Made by a program: the position numbers and the translations under genes
Assembly (NCBI RefSeq): GCF_018100925.1
Contig: NZ_JAGJEH010000005.1
Coordinates: forward strand, 310,001-374,000
DNA length: 64,000 bases
Origin: Pseudoalteromonas luteoviolacea
Lineage (GTDB): Bacteria; Pseudomonadota; Gammaproteobacteria; Enterobacterales; Alteromonadaceae
Direction of reading: 5' to 3'
The notes under the pieces: generated by a model
The model's input: the letters and a program-made list of their open reading frames with translations, nothing else
The model's database searches: none
What the model was told of the DNA's origin: nothing
In this document: positions 19,256-27,773 of the stretch, in pieces
How the letters are laid out: each line of letters begins with the position of its first letter
How positions within the stretch are numbered: the stretch's first letter is position 1

Positions 19256-19728
19256 GCGTCAAAGTAACCGTAGTACACGGGGATATTTTAGAGCAAGATG
19301 TTGAAGCGATCGTCAATAGTTGGAATCGCAATATCATTCCTTGGTGGTTACTTTTACCACAAGGGGTCTCTGGGGCAATCAAACGAAAAGCAGGCACTAA
19401 CCCTTTTAAAGAGGTGGCGAAATATGGTGCTATTCCACTTGGGGAGGCGCGTTTTACATCTGCGGGTGAATTAAATTTCAAAGGGATCATTCATGTTGCG
19501 GGGATTAATTTGTGTTGGTTTGCCACCGAATATTCTATAAGCCAGTCAGTAAAAAATGCACTAAACCTAGCTCAGCAACACGGGTTTAAGGAAATCGCTA
19601 TGCCGCTAATTGGCGCCGGTTCTGGCAACAGATCGGCGGACTGGTGTTTTCAGTGCATCATGAAAACACTCAAAGACATTGACAGTCCTGTAGCTGTTAG
19701 AGTCGTTAAGTATGTGTCGACACGGTGA
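19252..19728 (+). CDS. Macro-domain protein (ADP-ribose-binding fold), variant motif
   Basis: This 158-residue single macro domain has VTVVHGDILEQDVEAIVNSWN at the N terminus, GVSGAIKRKAG in the second binding loop, GIIHVAGI, and IAMPLIGAGSGN at the phosphate-binding loop. The usual NAAN of catalytic macro domains is replaced by NSWN. The GGGVDGAI loop is altered to LLLPQGVSGAI, so ADP-ribose hydrolysis may be changed or lost. It overlaps the LysE gene by 4 bp. It may bind ADP-ribose, an O-acyl-ADP-ribose or another nucleotide. Confidence 0.85.
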   Translation: MSVKVTVVHGDILEQDVEAIVNSWNRNIIPWWLLLPQGVSGAIKRKAGTNPFKEVAKYGAIPLGEARFTSAGELNFKGIIHVAGINLCWFATEYSISQSVKNALNLAQQHGFKEIAMPLIGAGSGNRSADWCFQCIMKTLKDIDSPVAVRVVKYVSTR

Positions 19729-19846
19729 CGTTTTCTCTTTGTAAGCTACCGTTTTTTATATACTTTTATAGAAGAATATCTCGTGCTGCCCTATACTAAG
19801 CGGCTTAAAAACGATCATATGCTGTCAAGCAAGTCTAGGGGGTGCT

Positions 19847-20512
19847 TTGAATATAGTCATTATTGAAGATGAGCCGGCAATCGCGGATACATTAACACAC
19901 GTGTTGGAGCAAGATGGCTTTGAGGTGAAGTGGTTCAATACCGCAGGTGCAGGAATTGAGTATTTACGTTCAGCACATGCCGATCTTTTGGTACTGGACG
20001 TTGGCTTGCCTGATGGTAATGGCTTTGACCTTTGTAAGCAGATCCGTGCGTTTTCAACGCTGCCAATTATTTTTTTGACGGCACGGTCAGACGAAATTGA
20101 TCGCGTTGTTGGGTTGGAAATAGGCGCTGATGACTATGTCACTAAACCATTCAGTCCAAGAGAGATGTTAGCGCGAATCAAATTAAGACTAAACCCTAGA
20201 CCGCAAACACTATTGCATGCCAAAGATAAACCTACATCCGGCTTAACAGAAGAAAATTACGACTATCATAAAAATGGTGTCGCATTAGGTCTGACTGCAT
20301 TGGAGTTTCGCTTGCTCTATGCGCTGATCGCCGCATCGCCACGTGTCCTTAGCCGGCAACAGCTGATGGATTTTGCTGATATGCCGATTGAAGAAGCTTA
20401 TGAGCGAAACATTGATTCGCATATCAAATCCATTCGCAATAAGCTGAAATCTGTGCAAATGAGTGATAACTTAAAGACCAAGCGTGGTTTTGGTTATTAC
20501 TTTGAAGATTAG
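19847..20512 (+). CDS. creB: Response regulator CreB (OmpR family)
   Basis: This 221-residue OmpR-type regulator has a receiver with Asp51 in LVLDVGLPDG, LTARSDEIDRVVGLEIGADDYVTKPF (Thr and Lys sites), and a C-terminal winged helix (LTALEFRLLYALIA...RNIDSHIKSIRNKL...GFGYYF). It starts with TTG at 19847 behind a strong AGGGGGT. The next two genes are a CreC-length kinase and CreD, the same order as in E. coli, which fixes the identity. In E. coli, CreBC responds to carbon source and fermentation state. The signal here is unknown. Confidence 0.93.
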   Translation: MNIVIIEDEPAIADTLTHVLEQDGFEVKWFNTAGAGIEYLRSAHADLLVLDVGLPDGNGFDLCKQIRAFSTLPIIFLTARSDEIDRVVGLEIGADDYVTKPFSPREMLARIKLRLNPRPQTLLHAKDKPTSGLTEENYDYHKNGVALGLTALEFRLLYALIAASPRVLSRQQLMDFADMPIEEAYERNIDSHIKSIRNKLKSVQMSDNLKTKRGFGYYFED

Positions 20513-20520
20513 GAAGTACG

Positions 20521-21963
20521 ATGCAGCGCTGGCCTAAAATTCCACTCGGACTGAGATTATTTTTGCTCTACTTCGTCATTGTGATTATGACGACCTATTT
20601 TGTCAGCTCAACACTGCTCAAGGAAATCAAACCAACAGTGCGTCAAACCACAGAAGAAACGCTCGTTGATATGGCAAATTTACTAGCGGTATTGGTGGCC
20701 GATGACTTAGCCAATGACACCTTACAAAGTAGTAAAATTGCCCACTTAATTCAGCAGTTTGGCAATCGCAGTGTCGATGCGGCGATCTGGGGGGTCGACA
20801 AGAAATCCATGACTCACCGAATTTATGTCACTGATATGTCGGGTATTGTGGTTGCAGATTCTTGGCAACAGGACGTAGGGCGTGATTTTTCGCGCTGGAA
20901 TGACGTGTACCTTACGTTAAGGGGCCAATACGGCGCTCGTTCCACTGCGACAGATCCAAATGATCCACTGTCAACGGTCATGCATGTGGCTGCGCCAGTC
21001 ATATATCAAGGTCAAACCATAGGGAGTTTAACGGTTGCCAAAGCGAACCGCTCTGTACAGCCATTTATTGATCTGTCAAAACAGCGAGTGATTAATTGGC
21101 TCGCCGTCATGAGTGTGCTGGTGTTATTGGTTGGGGCCGTGATTGCATGGCGCATTAACTCAGCATTGAAGAAACTCTCTGTATACGCTTATAAAATGGG
21201 GCGGGGTGAGAAGGCGGCAAAGCCAGTTTTCAGGGTATTTTATGAATATGGAAAGCTCAGTGACGCACTGGCGGATATGCGAAATCAACTCGACGGTAAA
21301 AATTACGTTGAGTCATATGTTGAAACACTGACCCACGAATTGAAAAGCCCGCTCTCAGGGATAAAAGGGGCAAGTGAGCTATTACAGATGCCGCTAGAAG
21401 AGGCTAAACGACAGCGATTCGCGACAAATATTGAGCGCGAGTCTGAACGCATGCAGTCTTTGATTGACAAACTATTAGTGCTGGCAAAACTAGAAAAACA
21501 GCCTGAACTTGAACAAACAAGTGATATTAATAGCGCCGATTTAGTGCACTATGTTGCAGATACGCTGAACATCAAGATGGAACAAAAAGCGGTTAAATAT
21601 CAATTTGACGATACACATAGCATTGCTATTGTCGGCGATATCTTTTTACTGCGCCAAGCTTTACTTAATCTGTTTGATAATGCATTGGATTTTGTTACTC
21701 ATGGCGGGGAGCTTGAGGTACACATAGTGCAACGAGATGAACATTGTTGTTTCGTTATTTTTAATGAAGGGCCGCCAATCCCAGATTATGCGCTTGCTCG
21801 CCTCACCGAACGTTTTTATTCATTGCCCAGAGCCAACGGCAATAAAAGCACAGGGCTTGGACTTAACTTTGTTGATCAAGTGGCCAAGCTACACTTTGGT
21901 TACTTGCAAATTCGCAACCGCGATAGGGGAGTCGAAGTGACGTTGGCAGTGAAAACTCCATAA
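20521..21963 (+). CDS. creC: Sensor histidine kinase CreC
   Basis: This 480-residue membrane kinase (E. coli CreC is 474) has TM1 at about residues 12-30, a periplasmic sensor of about 150 residues, TM2 at about 185-205, a HAMP region, HisKA with TLTHELKSPLSG, and HATPase with an N box LFDNALDF and STGLGLNFV. It follows creB by 8 bp and precedes creD by 71 bp. It should phosphorylate CreB Asp51. Confidence 0.92.
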   Translation: MQRWPKIPLGLRLFLLYFVIVIMTTYFVSSTLLKEIKPTVRQTTEETLVDMANLLAVLVADDLANDTLQSSKIAHLIQQFGNRSVDAAIWGVDKKSMTHRIYVTDMSGIVVADSWQQDVGRDFSRWNDVYLTLRGQYGARSTATDPNDPLSTVMHVAAPVIYQGQTIGSLTVAKANRSVQPFIDLSKQRVINWLAVMSVLVLLVGAVIAWRINSALKKLSVYAYKMGRGEKAAKPVFRVFYEYGKLSDALADMRNQLDGKNYVESYVETLTHELKSPLSGIKGASELLQMPLEEAKRQRFATNIERESERMQSLIDKLLVLAKLEKQPELEQTSDINSADLVHYVADTLNIKMEQKAVKYQFDDTHSIAIVGDIFLLRQALLNLFDNALDFVTHGGELEVHIVQRDEHCCFVIFNEGPPIPDYALARLTERFYSLPRANGNKSTGLGLNFVDQVAKLHFGYLQIRNRDRGVEVTLAVKTP

Positions 21964-21967
21964 AGTC

Positions 21968-21983
21968 TCCACATTAACTCCAC
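21968..21983 (+). promoter_or_regulatory. cre-tag-like direct repeat before creD
   Basis: Two copies of TCCAC are separated by exactly six bases (21968-21972 and 21979-21983). The E. coli CreB binding site (cre tag) is TTCAC-N6-TTCAC, so each half differs by one base. A possible -10 element, TATTAG, lies at 22002-22007, about 18 bp after the second half-site and 28 bp before creD. This fits CreB activation of creD. Confidence 0.7.
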
Positions 21984-22034
21984 ATGTAAGCCAAATAAAA
22001 TTATTAGACTGTTGGTAAACCTGAGGAGTTAATC

Positions 22035-23387
22035 ATGAATAATCAAAACAAAGAAAAAATGGGTGTAAAATTTGCGACCTTAATCGGGATTATTATCTTT
22101 CTGATGATACCGTTAATGCTTATCAAAGATTTGATTGATGAGCGCAGTCAAATGCAGCAGCAGGTCCAGCGTGAGATAGCTAAAAGCAGTAGCGATGAGC
22201 AACGTTTAATCGGTCCATTTTTATATATCGAATTTGAGCGAGAAGTAGAGCAGAAAAATGAAACCAAGGTGATTAAGGACAAAGCCTTTGTATTACCTGA
22301 AACGCTTAAAGTACACAGCAAATTAGATACACTTGAGAAATATCGAAGTATTTACAAAGCGACCTTGTATCGCTCCATCAATACTATTTCAGGTGAGTTT
22401 TCGATTGCTCATCTACACGCACTGCGAGCAGAGCAAGTGACAGGTGCAAGCTTGGTATTTGGTATCAAGGACATTAGAGGTATCGGGTTAGATTCAATAT
22501 TAAAGGTGTCTGGTCAAGAGGCCGAGATGTTACCCGGGACACTTTTGAACAGCATCCAAGAGGGGGTACATGCGCCAATTTCAGTGTCGCAATTGGCGAA
22601 CGAGACTTTAACCTTTTCAGCGGATCTGCATTTACAAGGGATGACAAGGCTTTCTGTGTCGCCGCTTGGCAGTGAAACGCATTTGAGTATGTCCGCCAAT
22701 TGGCCTCACCCAAGTTTTGAAGGTGAATATTTGCCTTTGCGCTCTGATATCAGTGACGAGTCATTTACAGCACGCTGGCAGGCGAGTTATTTCTCAACCA
22801 ATATGCAAAGCATTTTTACTAATTGTGTCATGCGCAGTCAATGTCAGATGCTATACAACAGAACTATGGGTGTTGCGTTAGTCGATCCGGTCGACCACTA
22901 TTTGAAAAGTCATCGAGCAATTAATTATGCTTTACTGGTTATTTTGTTGGTAATGGCAAGCTTTTTCCTGCTCGAACTGGTGCGTTCAGAGCCAATCCAT
23001 CCAGTGCAATATGGCTTTGTTGGACTAGCGTTGGCAATCTTTTATCTACTACTAATCTCATTAAGTGAGCATCTTGGGTTTGGATTTGCTTATCTAATTT
23101 CCACGTTAAGTGCAACTGGTTTACTTGGTTGGTATGTCACAGGGATACTCAAAAGTATCAAACTGGGGCTCTACTTCAGTGCTGGCCTGATCATGTTGTA
23201 TAGCTTGCTCTATAGCATGTTAGGCGCAGAAGACTATGCACTTCTGATGGGCAGTTTAATGTGTTTTATGGTGCTTTCTTTGGTAATGATTTTAACGCGC
23301 AAAGTGAATTGGTATGGCCATGCTCGTAGTCAGCAAAGTGCCACAGAAGCCACTGCAAATATTAAAAACCAGTCCCCTGCGACTTAG
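22035..23387 (+). CDS. creD: CreD inner-membrane protein
   Basis: This 450-residue membrane protein (the E. coli length) has TM1 at about residues 12-30 and DLIDERSQMQQQVQREIAKSSSDEQRLIGPFL, the typical CreD opening. A large periplasmic domain follows (about 45-295), then five or six C-terminal TM helices. A strong TGAGGAG precedes the ATG. CreD is the classical CreBC target, linked to envelope integrity and, in some bacteria, to beta-lactam response. The site just upstream supports that regulation here. Confidence 0.93.
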   Translation: MNNQNKEKMGVKFATLIGIIIFLMIPLMLIKDLIDERSQMQQQVQREIAKSSSDEQRLIGPFLYIEFEREVEQKNETKVIKDKAFVLPETLKVHSKLDTLEKYRSIYKATLYRSINTISGEFSIAHLHALRAEQVTGASLVFGIKDIRGIGLDSILKVSGQEAEMLPGTLLNSIQEGVHAPISVSQLANETLTFSADLHLQGMTRLSVSPLGSETHLSMSANWPHPSFEGEYLPLRSDISDESFTARWQASYFSTNMQSIFTNCVMRSQCQMLYNRTMGVALVDPVDHYLKSHRAINYALLVILLVMASFFLLELVRSEPIHPVQYGFVGLALAIFYLLLISLSEHLGFGFAYLISTLSATGLLGWYVTGILKSIKLGLYFSAGLIMLYSLLYSMLGAEDYALLMGSLMCFMVLSLVMILTRKVNWYGHARSQQSATEATANIKNQSPAT

Positions 23388-23494
23388 CGAGGATCAGGGC
23401 CAATAAAATCAATAATTAAAGGTGATTTATTTAGATAGACAATGTGTGGCAAAATTGTTGGTTTTTTGCAGCAATAATGATGGAGATTGTATAA

Positions 23495-24130
23495 ATGCTA
23501 GAGCTTTCGATTTTACCACTGTTTGCCATGACGTGCTTACTTCTTGCGATTTCACCGGGACCTGATTTGGTATTGATTTCTGCTTACTCTTCTGGACAAG
23601 GTGTATTAGCTGGGGTGAGGATATCACTGGGAATTTTTATTGCGGGCCTGTTGCAAACGTTGGGCGTTGCTTTGGGCTTAGGGCAGTTAATGCAACAGTT
23701 TCCACCACTAATAATGATGGTAAAGTTACTCGGTGCCTTATATTTAGCTTGGCTTGGTGTGAATATGCTAAAAACATGGTGGATAAATAAAACGCAACCT
23801 GAAAAGTCAGTTAAAGCCACACCGCTGTCTTCTCAAAACCTTCTTATCAAAGGGTTTTTAAATAATTTAATGAACCCTAAAGCCATTTTGTTTTTTAGCG
23901 TGTTTTTAGTTCAATTTACAAATGATACGCAGCCGATGGTATCTCAAATCATCACCTTAGGTATATTACTATGCACTATCGTTTTGCTAGTTAACTTTGC
24001 TTTTTCTATTATTTTCAGCAAAGTAGCGAGCGCTTTTGCTGGCAAATTTAAATTAGCGCAACACTTTGACGGTATTCTTGGCACGTTATTTCTAGCACTA
24101 GCAGCGAGATTAGCGCTTTCAAAAGAATAA
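23495..24130 (+). CDS. LysE/RhtB-family translocator
   Basis: This 211-residue six-TM exporter has the RhtB-type opening LLLAISPGPDLVLISAYSSGQG and the late KGFLNNLMNPKAILFFSVFLVQF motif. It is probably a proton-driven exporter of an amino acid or homoserine lactone-like compound; the substrate is not readable. It is followed 17 bp later by a GNAT gene, probably in the same transcript. It is distinct from the LysE protein at 18632 in sequence and neighbours. Confidence 0.9.
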   Translation: MLELSILPLFAMTCLLLAISPGPDLVLISAYSSGQGVLAGVRISLGIFIAGLLQTLGVALGLGQLMQQFPPLIMMVKLLGALYLAWLGVNMLKTWWINKTQPEKSVKATPLSSQNLLIKGFLNNLMNPKAILFFSVFLVQFTNDTQPMVSQIITLGILLCTIVLLVNFAFSIIFSKVASAFAGKFKLAQHFDGILGTLFLALAARLALSKE

Positions 24131-24147
24131 TAATTTGGATTACATAA

Positions 24148-24657
24148 ATGACAACAATAACAACATTAGAAACAGAGCGACTGAAATTAATCGCGCCCAC
24201 AACGGATTGCCTAAACGCGTATTTACAGTTTTATACCGACGCAGACGCATCAAAAATGTATGGTGGCCCCATCGAACCGGCGCAAGTACTGGCAAGGCTT
24301 AAAGCCGATTTAGGTTGTTGGTATTTGTATGGTTTCGGCGTGTGGGTCGTGCAGGAAAAAGCAACGGGAAAGTATATTGGTACATGTGGCTTTTGGCGTG
24401 GTTACAACTGGCCAACGGAACTGACATGGTGGTTGCTACCCGAAGGTCGTGGCAAAGGCTATGCTATTGAAGCGTCTGAAGCTGCTATAAAACATGCATA
24501 TGACGAGCTGAATTTTGAACATGTGCAAACCTATATGAATGACGATAATGCCCCCGCTCGCGCTTTAGTAGAGCGTTTGGGTGGTGTTAAAACTGATAGA
24601 ATGTGTTTCCCTGACGGCTTATATCGGGATATTTATACGATAAACGCCCCTCAATAA
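24148..24657 (+). CDS. GNAT-family N-acetyltransferase (RimJ/RimL-like)
   Basis: This 169-residue acetyltransferase opens with the typical TLETERLKLIAPT. The acetyl-CoA-binding region is LPEGRGKGYAIEASEAAIKHAYDEL (R-G-K-G-Y, equivalent to the Q/RxxGxG/A motif), and NDDNAPARALVERLGG ends the fold. This pattern is that of ribosomal-protein-alanine-acetyltransferase-like enzymes with broad substrates. It sits directly after a LysE exporter, possibly as a paired modify-and-export unit, which is inference only. Confidence 0.9.
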   Translation: MTTITTLETERLKLIAPTTDCLNAYLQFYTDADASKMYGGPIEPAQVLARLKADLGCWYLYGFGVWVVQEKATGKYIGTCGFWRGYNWPTELTWWLLPEGRGKGYAIEASEAAIKHAYDELNFEHVQTYMNDDNAPARALVERLGGVKTDRMCFPDGLYRDIYTINAPQ

Positions 24658-24705
24658 CAAACACCTGCTAAATCATTTTACAGATGTATAAGGTGGCCGA
24701 GTAAT

Positions 24706-25158
24706 GTGTGGTCATCTTTTATATCTGTCGGCCTCGATATGAGCGTGTTCAATTGTACTGGAAGCATGATGATACTCGTTATTTTATGCCTGACCCCCAT
24801 ATTGCTATATTGGCTCAATGCGAGCGTACTAAAGCGTAAATACCGCCCAGTTTGGCTATCCGCGATCGCTACGTTTGTATGCTATGCCTCTTTACTGATA
24901 AACGTTTCCTATGTAGATCATCAATTAGAGAAAGAGCTTAAGGCTTTTGACCTCAATAATGACGGTTTTTTTTCGGAGACCGAGAGAACACCAGAGCAAC
25001 AAAAAGCGATGCAACGAGTAGTATCAGATACGGGGCGCAATTTTGCGCCAATTACTGGCGCGTGGTTTTCTCTAGGCTACTTTTTGATACTGTGGTCAGT
25101 TACACTCATATGTTCATGGATAAAGCGGCAATATGTTAGGCAAGTGCATCGTACTTGA
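24706..25158 (+). CDS. Membrane protein with a single EF-hand calcium-binding loop
   Basis: This protein has up to 150 residues with TM segments at about residues 22-42, 55-75 and 115-135. Between the second and third lies a canonical 12-residue EF-hand loop, DLNNDGFFSETE (about 85-96), with ligands at positions 1, 3, 5 and 12, so it probably binds Ca2+. The frame opens with GTG at 24706. The ATG at 24739 (MSVFNCTG) may be the true start. It is convergent with trmK. I do not recognise the family. Confidence 0.65.
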   Translation: MWSSFISVGLDMSVFNCTGSMMILVILCLTPILLYWLNASVLKRKYRPVWLSAIATFVCYASLLINVSYVDHQLEKELKAFDLNNDGFFSETERTPEQQKAMQRVVSDTGRNFAPITGAWFSLGYFLILWSVTLICSWIKRQYVRQVHRT

Positions 25159-25183
25159 ACGTTCCATAAGGCGATGTAAAGGA

Positions 25184-25873
25184 CTACTTAGCTATTAGCT
25201 CAACATTTTCATAGGCCGCAACAATGGCAGATACATCGCCACCACCTTGGTCTATACGCTTATAGTGGGCAATGGTTTTACTAAGATATTCTGACGCCAC
25301 AGCACGGGCTTGCTCGTCACGGTAATACCAAATCTTTTCACCAACAGGCGAGATGTCGTCAAATGCTGTTTGGTTAGTTTCTTTATTTGACAATTTTAGC
25401 AGCTCGTAATGACGGTTGTTCTCTTTGACCAGCACTTCGTCGATTAAATGTAGTTTTAGAGCACTGAGATCTTGCCTCAATGCATATAAATGATGCACAG
25501 GGCAGAGCACAAACTCGATATCTGCATTCGGGTTATCGATCAATATTTTTTTCACAAATGCACTACATAGATCGCCGCCAACACCTGCAATAATCACTAA
25601 GTGTTTGCCTTGCTTCTCACTTAGTGGCAACTTGGCGACGTCCAAACAGTGGGTTTGCCACTGGTCACTTTTGTGTGGATAGAATTGCTGTAGTTTCACT
25701 TCAAGGTCTTGTATTAAGTGGGGCACAATGTCGACAAAGTGAATCTTGGCATTGAGGTCTTTATTGAGCAGGTCGGCACCAAGTAGACCGTGATCGCAGC
25801 AGCAATCCCATATATGGGTGTAGCGGTCTTCAATCAATGCACTTATTTGAGCAAGTCGTTTACCTAGCTTCAT
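25184..25873 (-). CDS. TrmK-family tRNA (adenine-22-N1) methyltransferase
   Basis: This 229-residue methyltransferase begins KLGKRLAQISALIEDRYTHIWDCCCDHGLLGADLL, the distinctive TrmK/YqfN opening with the SAM-binding DxCxDHGxL motif. It continues with IHFVDIVPHLI, VIIAGVGGDL and LCPVHHLYALR. TrmK methylates N1 of A22 in tRNA in Bacillus; gammaproteobacterial homologues are less studied. It overlaps the upstream tetR gene by 4 bp, so the two are co-transcribed. Confidence 0.85.
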   Translation of the reverse strand: MKLGKRLAQISALIEDRYTHIWDCCCDHGLLGADLLNKDLNAKIHFVDIVPHLIQDLEVKLQQFYPHKSDQWQTHCLDVAKLPLSEKQGKHLVIIAGVGGDLCSAFVKKILIDNPNADIEFVLCPVHHLYALRQDLSALKLHLIDEVLVKENNRHYELLKLSNKETNQTAFDDISPVGEKIWYYRDEQARAVASEYLSKTIAHYKRIDQGGGDVSAIVAAYENVELIAK

Positions 25874-26481
25874 TTTAACTTATCACCTTTGACTTGGTAG
25901 CGAGCTAGAAATGTATCCACCGTCTCTTCAATGATTTTATCTTCAGTAATATGGGCGTCCATCTCAAAACCATATAGACGTGGGTAGAATATGAATGATT
26001 TAAGTTGAAAGACAAACTGTTTGGTCGCAAATGTAATATCGTCTATTTCAAGCTGCTCAGCTGCGATTGCATGATCTATGAAAGTTTCAAAATAACGCAT
26101 ACAACCGACTTTGGTGTTGTTCAAATGTGCAGCCATATCTGGGTTTTGCAGTAACTCTAAAAACGCAACCCGGGCAATACGTAAAAAGGGCGCTGAAGTC
26201 AGCATTTTTGCTTCGGAGCGCGCAATTTCTATAAGCTGTTGGCGCATACTTTTGTCACTTGTATAGATCAACTCCTGCTCTTGTGTCACTTGGTCGAGCA
26301 TGTTTTCGATCACGGCGTAAAGTAGCGCTTCTTTACTATCAAAATGATTGTAAACCGTACGTTTTGATACTTCGGCAGTTTGTGCCACCAAATCCATACT
26401 GGTTTGTTGTGCTCCATGTTCAGCGAATAAAAGCTCTGCTGCTTGAATGATTTGCAGACGTTTTTTTTCGGACAGCTTCAT
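25870..26481 (-). CDS. TetR-family transcriptional repressor
   Basis: This 203-residue protein has an N-terminal TetR helix-turn-helix (IIQAAELLFAEHGAQQTSMDLVAQTAEVSKRTVYNHFDSKEALLYAV), followed by an all-helical ligand/dimer domain. A good GAGGAG precedes the ATG. It is divergent from the metallo-hydrolase lipoprotein gene, and the shared intergenic region carries a direct repeat that is the natural operator candidate. It probably represses itself, trmK and the hydrolase until an unknown ligand binds. Confidence 0.92.
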   Translation of the reverse strand: MKLSEKKRLQIIQAAELLFAEHGAQQTSMDLVAQTAEVSKRTVYNHFDSKEALLYAVIENMLDQVTQEQELIYTSDKSMRQQLIEIARSEAKMLTSAPFLRIARVAFLELLQNPDMAAHLNNTKVGCMRYFETFIDHAIAAEQLEIDDITFATKQFVFQLKSFIFYPRLYGFEMDAHITEDKIIEETVDTFLARYQVKGDKLK

Positions 26482-26530
26482 TGTTAACTCCTCATTTTGA
26501 CGAGGCTAGTGTAGCTGAATTTAAAAAAAG

Positions 26531-26592
26531 TTGCACTGCATAGTTTACTTTTTATATTGGATGTGAAAAACTGCACCGTGTAGTTTACTTTT
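26531..26592. promoter_or_regulatory. Direct-repeat operator candidate in the tetR/metallo-hydrolase intergenic region
   Basis: TAGTTTACTTTT occurs at 26541-26552 and again at 26581-26592. Each copy is preceded by a related TTGCACTGCA or CTGCACCGTG, giving two imperfect copies of about 22 bp exactly 40 bp apart. The first copy overlaps a possible promoter (-35 TTGCAC at 26531-26536, -10 TATATT at 26553-26558, 16-bp spacer) facing the hydrolase gene. Binding of the adjacent TetR protein here is inferred. Confidence 0.6.
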
Positions 26593-26603
26593 GGTGATGG
26601 CAA

Positions 26604-27713
26604 ATGAAAGCTAGATATAAAATCTCCCTTTTTGCAGCAGTATTATTTGGATTAACGGTTGGAGGATGCACTATGGTTTCAAACTTAGATGCACAAGTGA
26701 ATGAAGCGGGTTATTACTCAACACAGTTTAAAGCGGGTAAATTTCATAATAGCAATGAAACTGAACAGCCCAACATGAGAAAAACCCTAGGCATTTTCTG
26801 GCGTTATATTACTGAAACCAAGCAGTCGCCAGTGCCGAGTAAGCCTTTACCTATGGTACAGCAAAGCACATCTATGCTGACTCAGTTGTCAGATACGCAG
26901 ATCCATATGATAAAACTGGGTCATTCATCGGTATTACTGAAAGTGTACGGCAAGTACTGGCTGCTTGATCCGGTATTTTCAAAGCGTGCTTCGCCTTTCA
27001 GTTTTGCAGGTCCTGAACGTTTTCAAGACACGCCTATTTCCCTTGAAGACTTGCCGCCCATTGAACGTATTCTGATCTCTCATAACCACTACGATCATTT
27101 GGACAAAGACAGTGTATTGGCGCTCATAGATAAAACTAAAGAGATCTTTGTACCACTTGGCGTTGAAGGTGACCTAAAACAATGGGGTGTTGATGACACT
27201 AAGATCAAGGCATTTGACTGGTGGCAAGAGCACACGGACAACAATAGCCTAGTATCATTTGTACCAACTCAACACTTCTCCGGTAGAGGATTGGGAGATA
27301 GTAACAAAACATTGTGGGGGTCATGGGTAATTAAGGCTGGCGATCAAAGTATCTATTTCAGTGGCGACTCCGGTTATTTTGATGGATTTAAAGAAATTGG
27401 TCGTCGCTATGGGCCATTCAATTATACCTTCATTGAAACTGGTGCATATGACAAAGATTGGGCAGATATCCACATGACCCCAGAGCAGAGCGTGCAGGCG
27501 CATCTCGACTTAAATGGTGAGGTCATGTTCCCTATTCACAATGGAACATTCGATTTGGCTTTCCACTCATGGTACGACCCGCTTGAGCGTGTGAGCAAAG
27601 CGGCTGAGCATGAGCAGGTGACAATAAACACGCCGATTGTAGGGGAAGTGATCACGGCCGGCACGCCTCATAACAATGCCTTTTGGTGGAAATCTCTGAT
27701 GTCGAAAGGTTAA
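26604..27713 (+). CDS. MBL-fold metallo-hydrolase lipoprotein (NAPE-PLD/UlaG-like)
   Basis: This 369-residue protein has a lipoprotein signal with lipobox LTVGGC (Cys22). The metallo-beta-lactamase fold shows HSSVLLKVYGKYWLLDP, then the metal motif SHNHYDHLDKDS (HxHxDH), QHFSGRG, YFSGDSGYF and a late PIHNGTFDLAFHSW. It resembles the RomA/NAPE-phospholipase-D-like group, which acts on phosphodiester lipids or lactones. A lipid anchor would place it in the cell envelope. It is divergent from a TetR gene and probably controlled by it. The substrate is unknown. Confidence 0.9.
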   Translation: MKARYKISLFAAVLFGLTVGGCTMVSNLDAQVNEAGYYSTQFKAGKFHNSNETEQPNMRKTLGIFWRYITETKQSPVPSKPLPMVQQSTSMLTQLSDTQIHMIKLGHSSVLLKVYGKYWLLDPVFSKRASPFSFAGPERFQDTPISLEDLPPIERILISHNHYDHLDKDSVLALIDKTKEIFVPLGVEGDLKQWGVDDTKIKAFDWWQEHTDNNSLVSFVPTQHFSGRGLGDSNKTLWGSWVIKAGDQSIYFSGDSGYFDGFKEIGRRYGPFNYTFIETGAYDKDWADIHMTPEQSVQAHLDLNGEVMFPIHNGTFDLAFHSWYDPLERVSKAAEHEQVTINTPIVGEVITAGTPHNNAFWWKSLMSKG

Positions 27714-27741
27714 CAGCCGCGTCTTGTTTGTATAGTATACC

Positions 27742-27767
27742 GGTCCAAAGCAATCTTGTTTTGGACC
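27742..27767. repeat. Perfect 8-bp inverted repeat before the SnoaL-like gene
   Basis: GGTCCAAA (27742-27749) and TTTGGACC (27760-27767) are a perfect inverted repeat with a 10-base spacer. It lies 28 bp after the hydrolase stop and 6 bp before the ATG at 27774. No T tract follows, so it may be an operator or an mRNA hairpin near the start codon. Confidence 0.4.
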
Positions 27768-27773
27768 AGACCT

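Noticed and set aside
25870-27713. Toxin-antitoxin or defence system around tetR and the metallo-hydrolase
   Set aside because: The genes are a regulator, a tRNA methyltransferase and a lipoprotein hydrolase; nothing has toxin or nuclease motifs.
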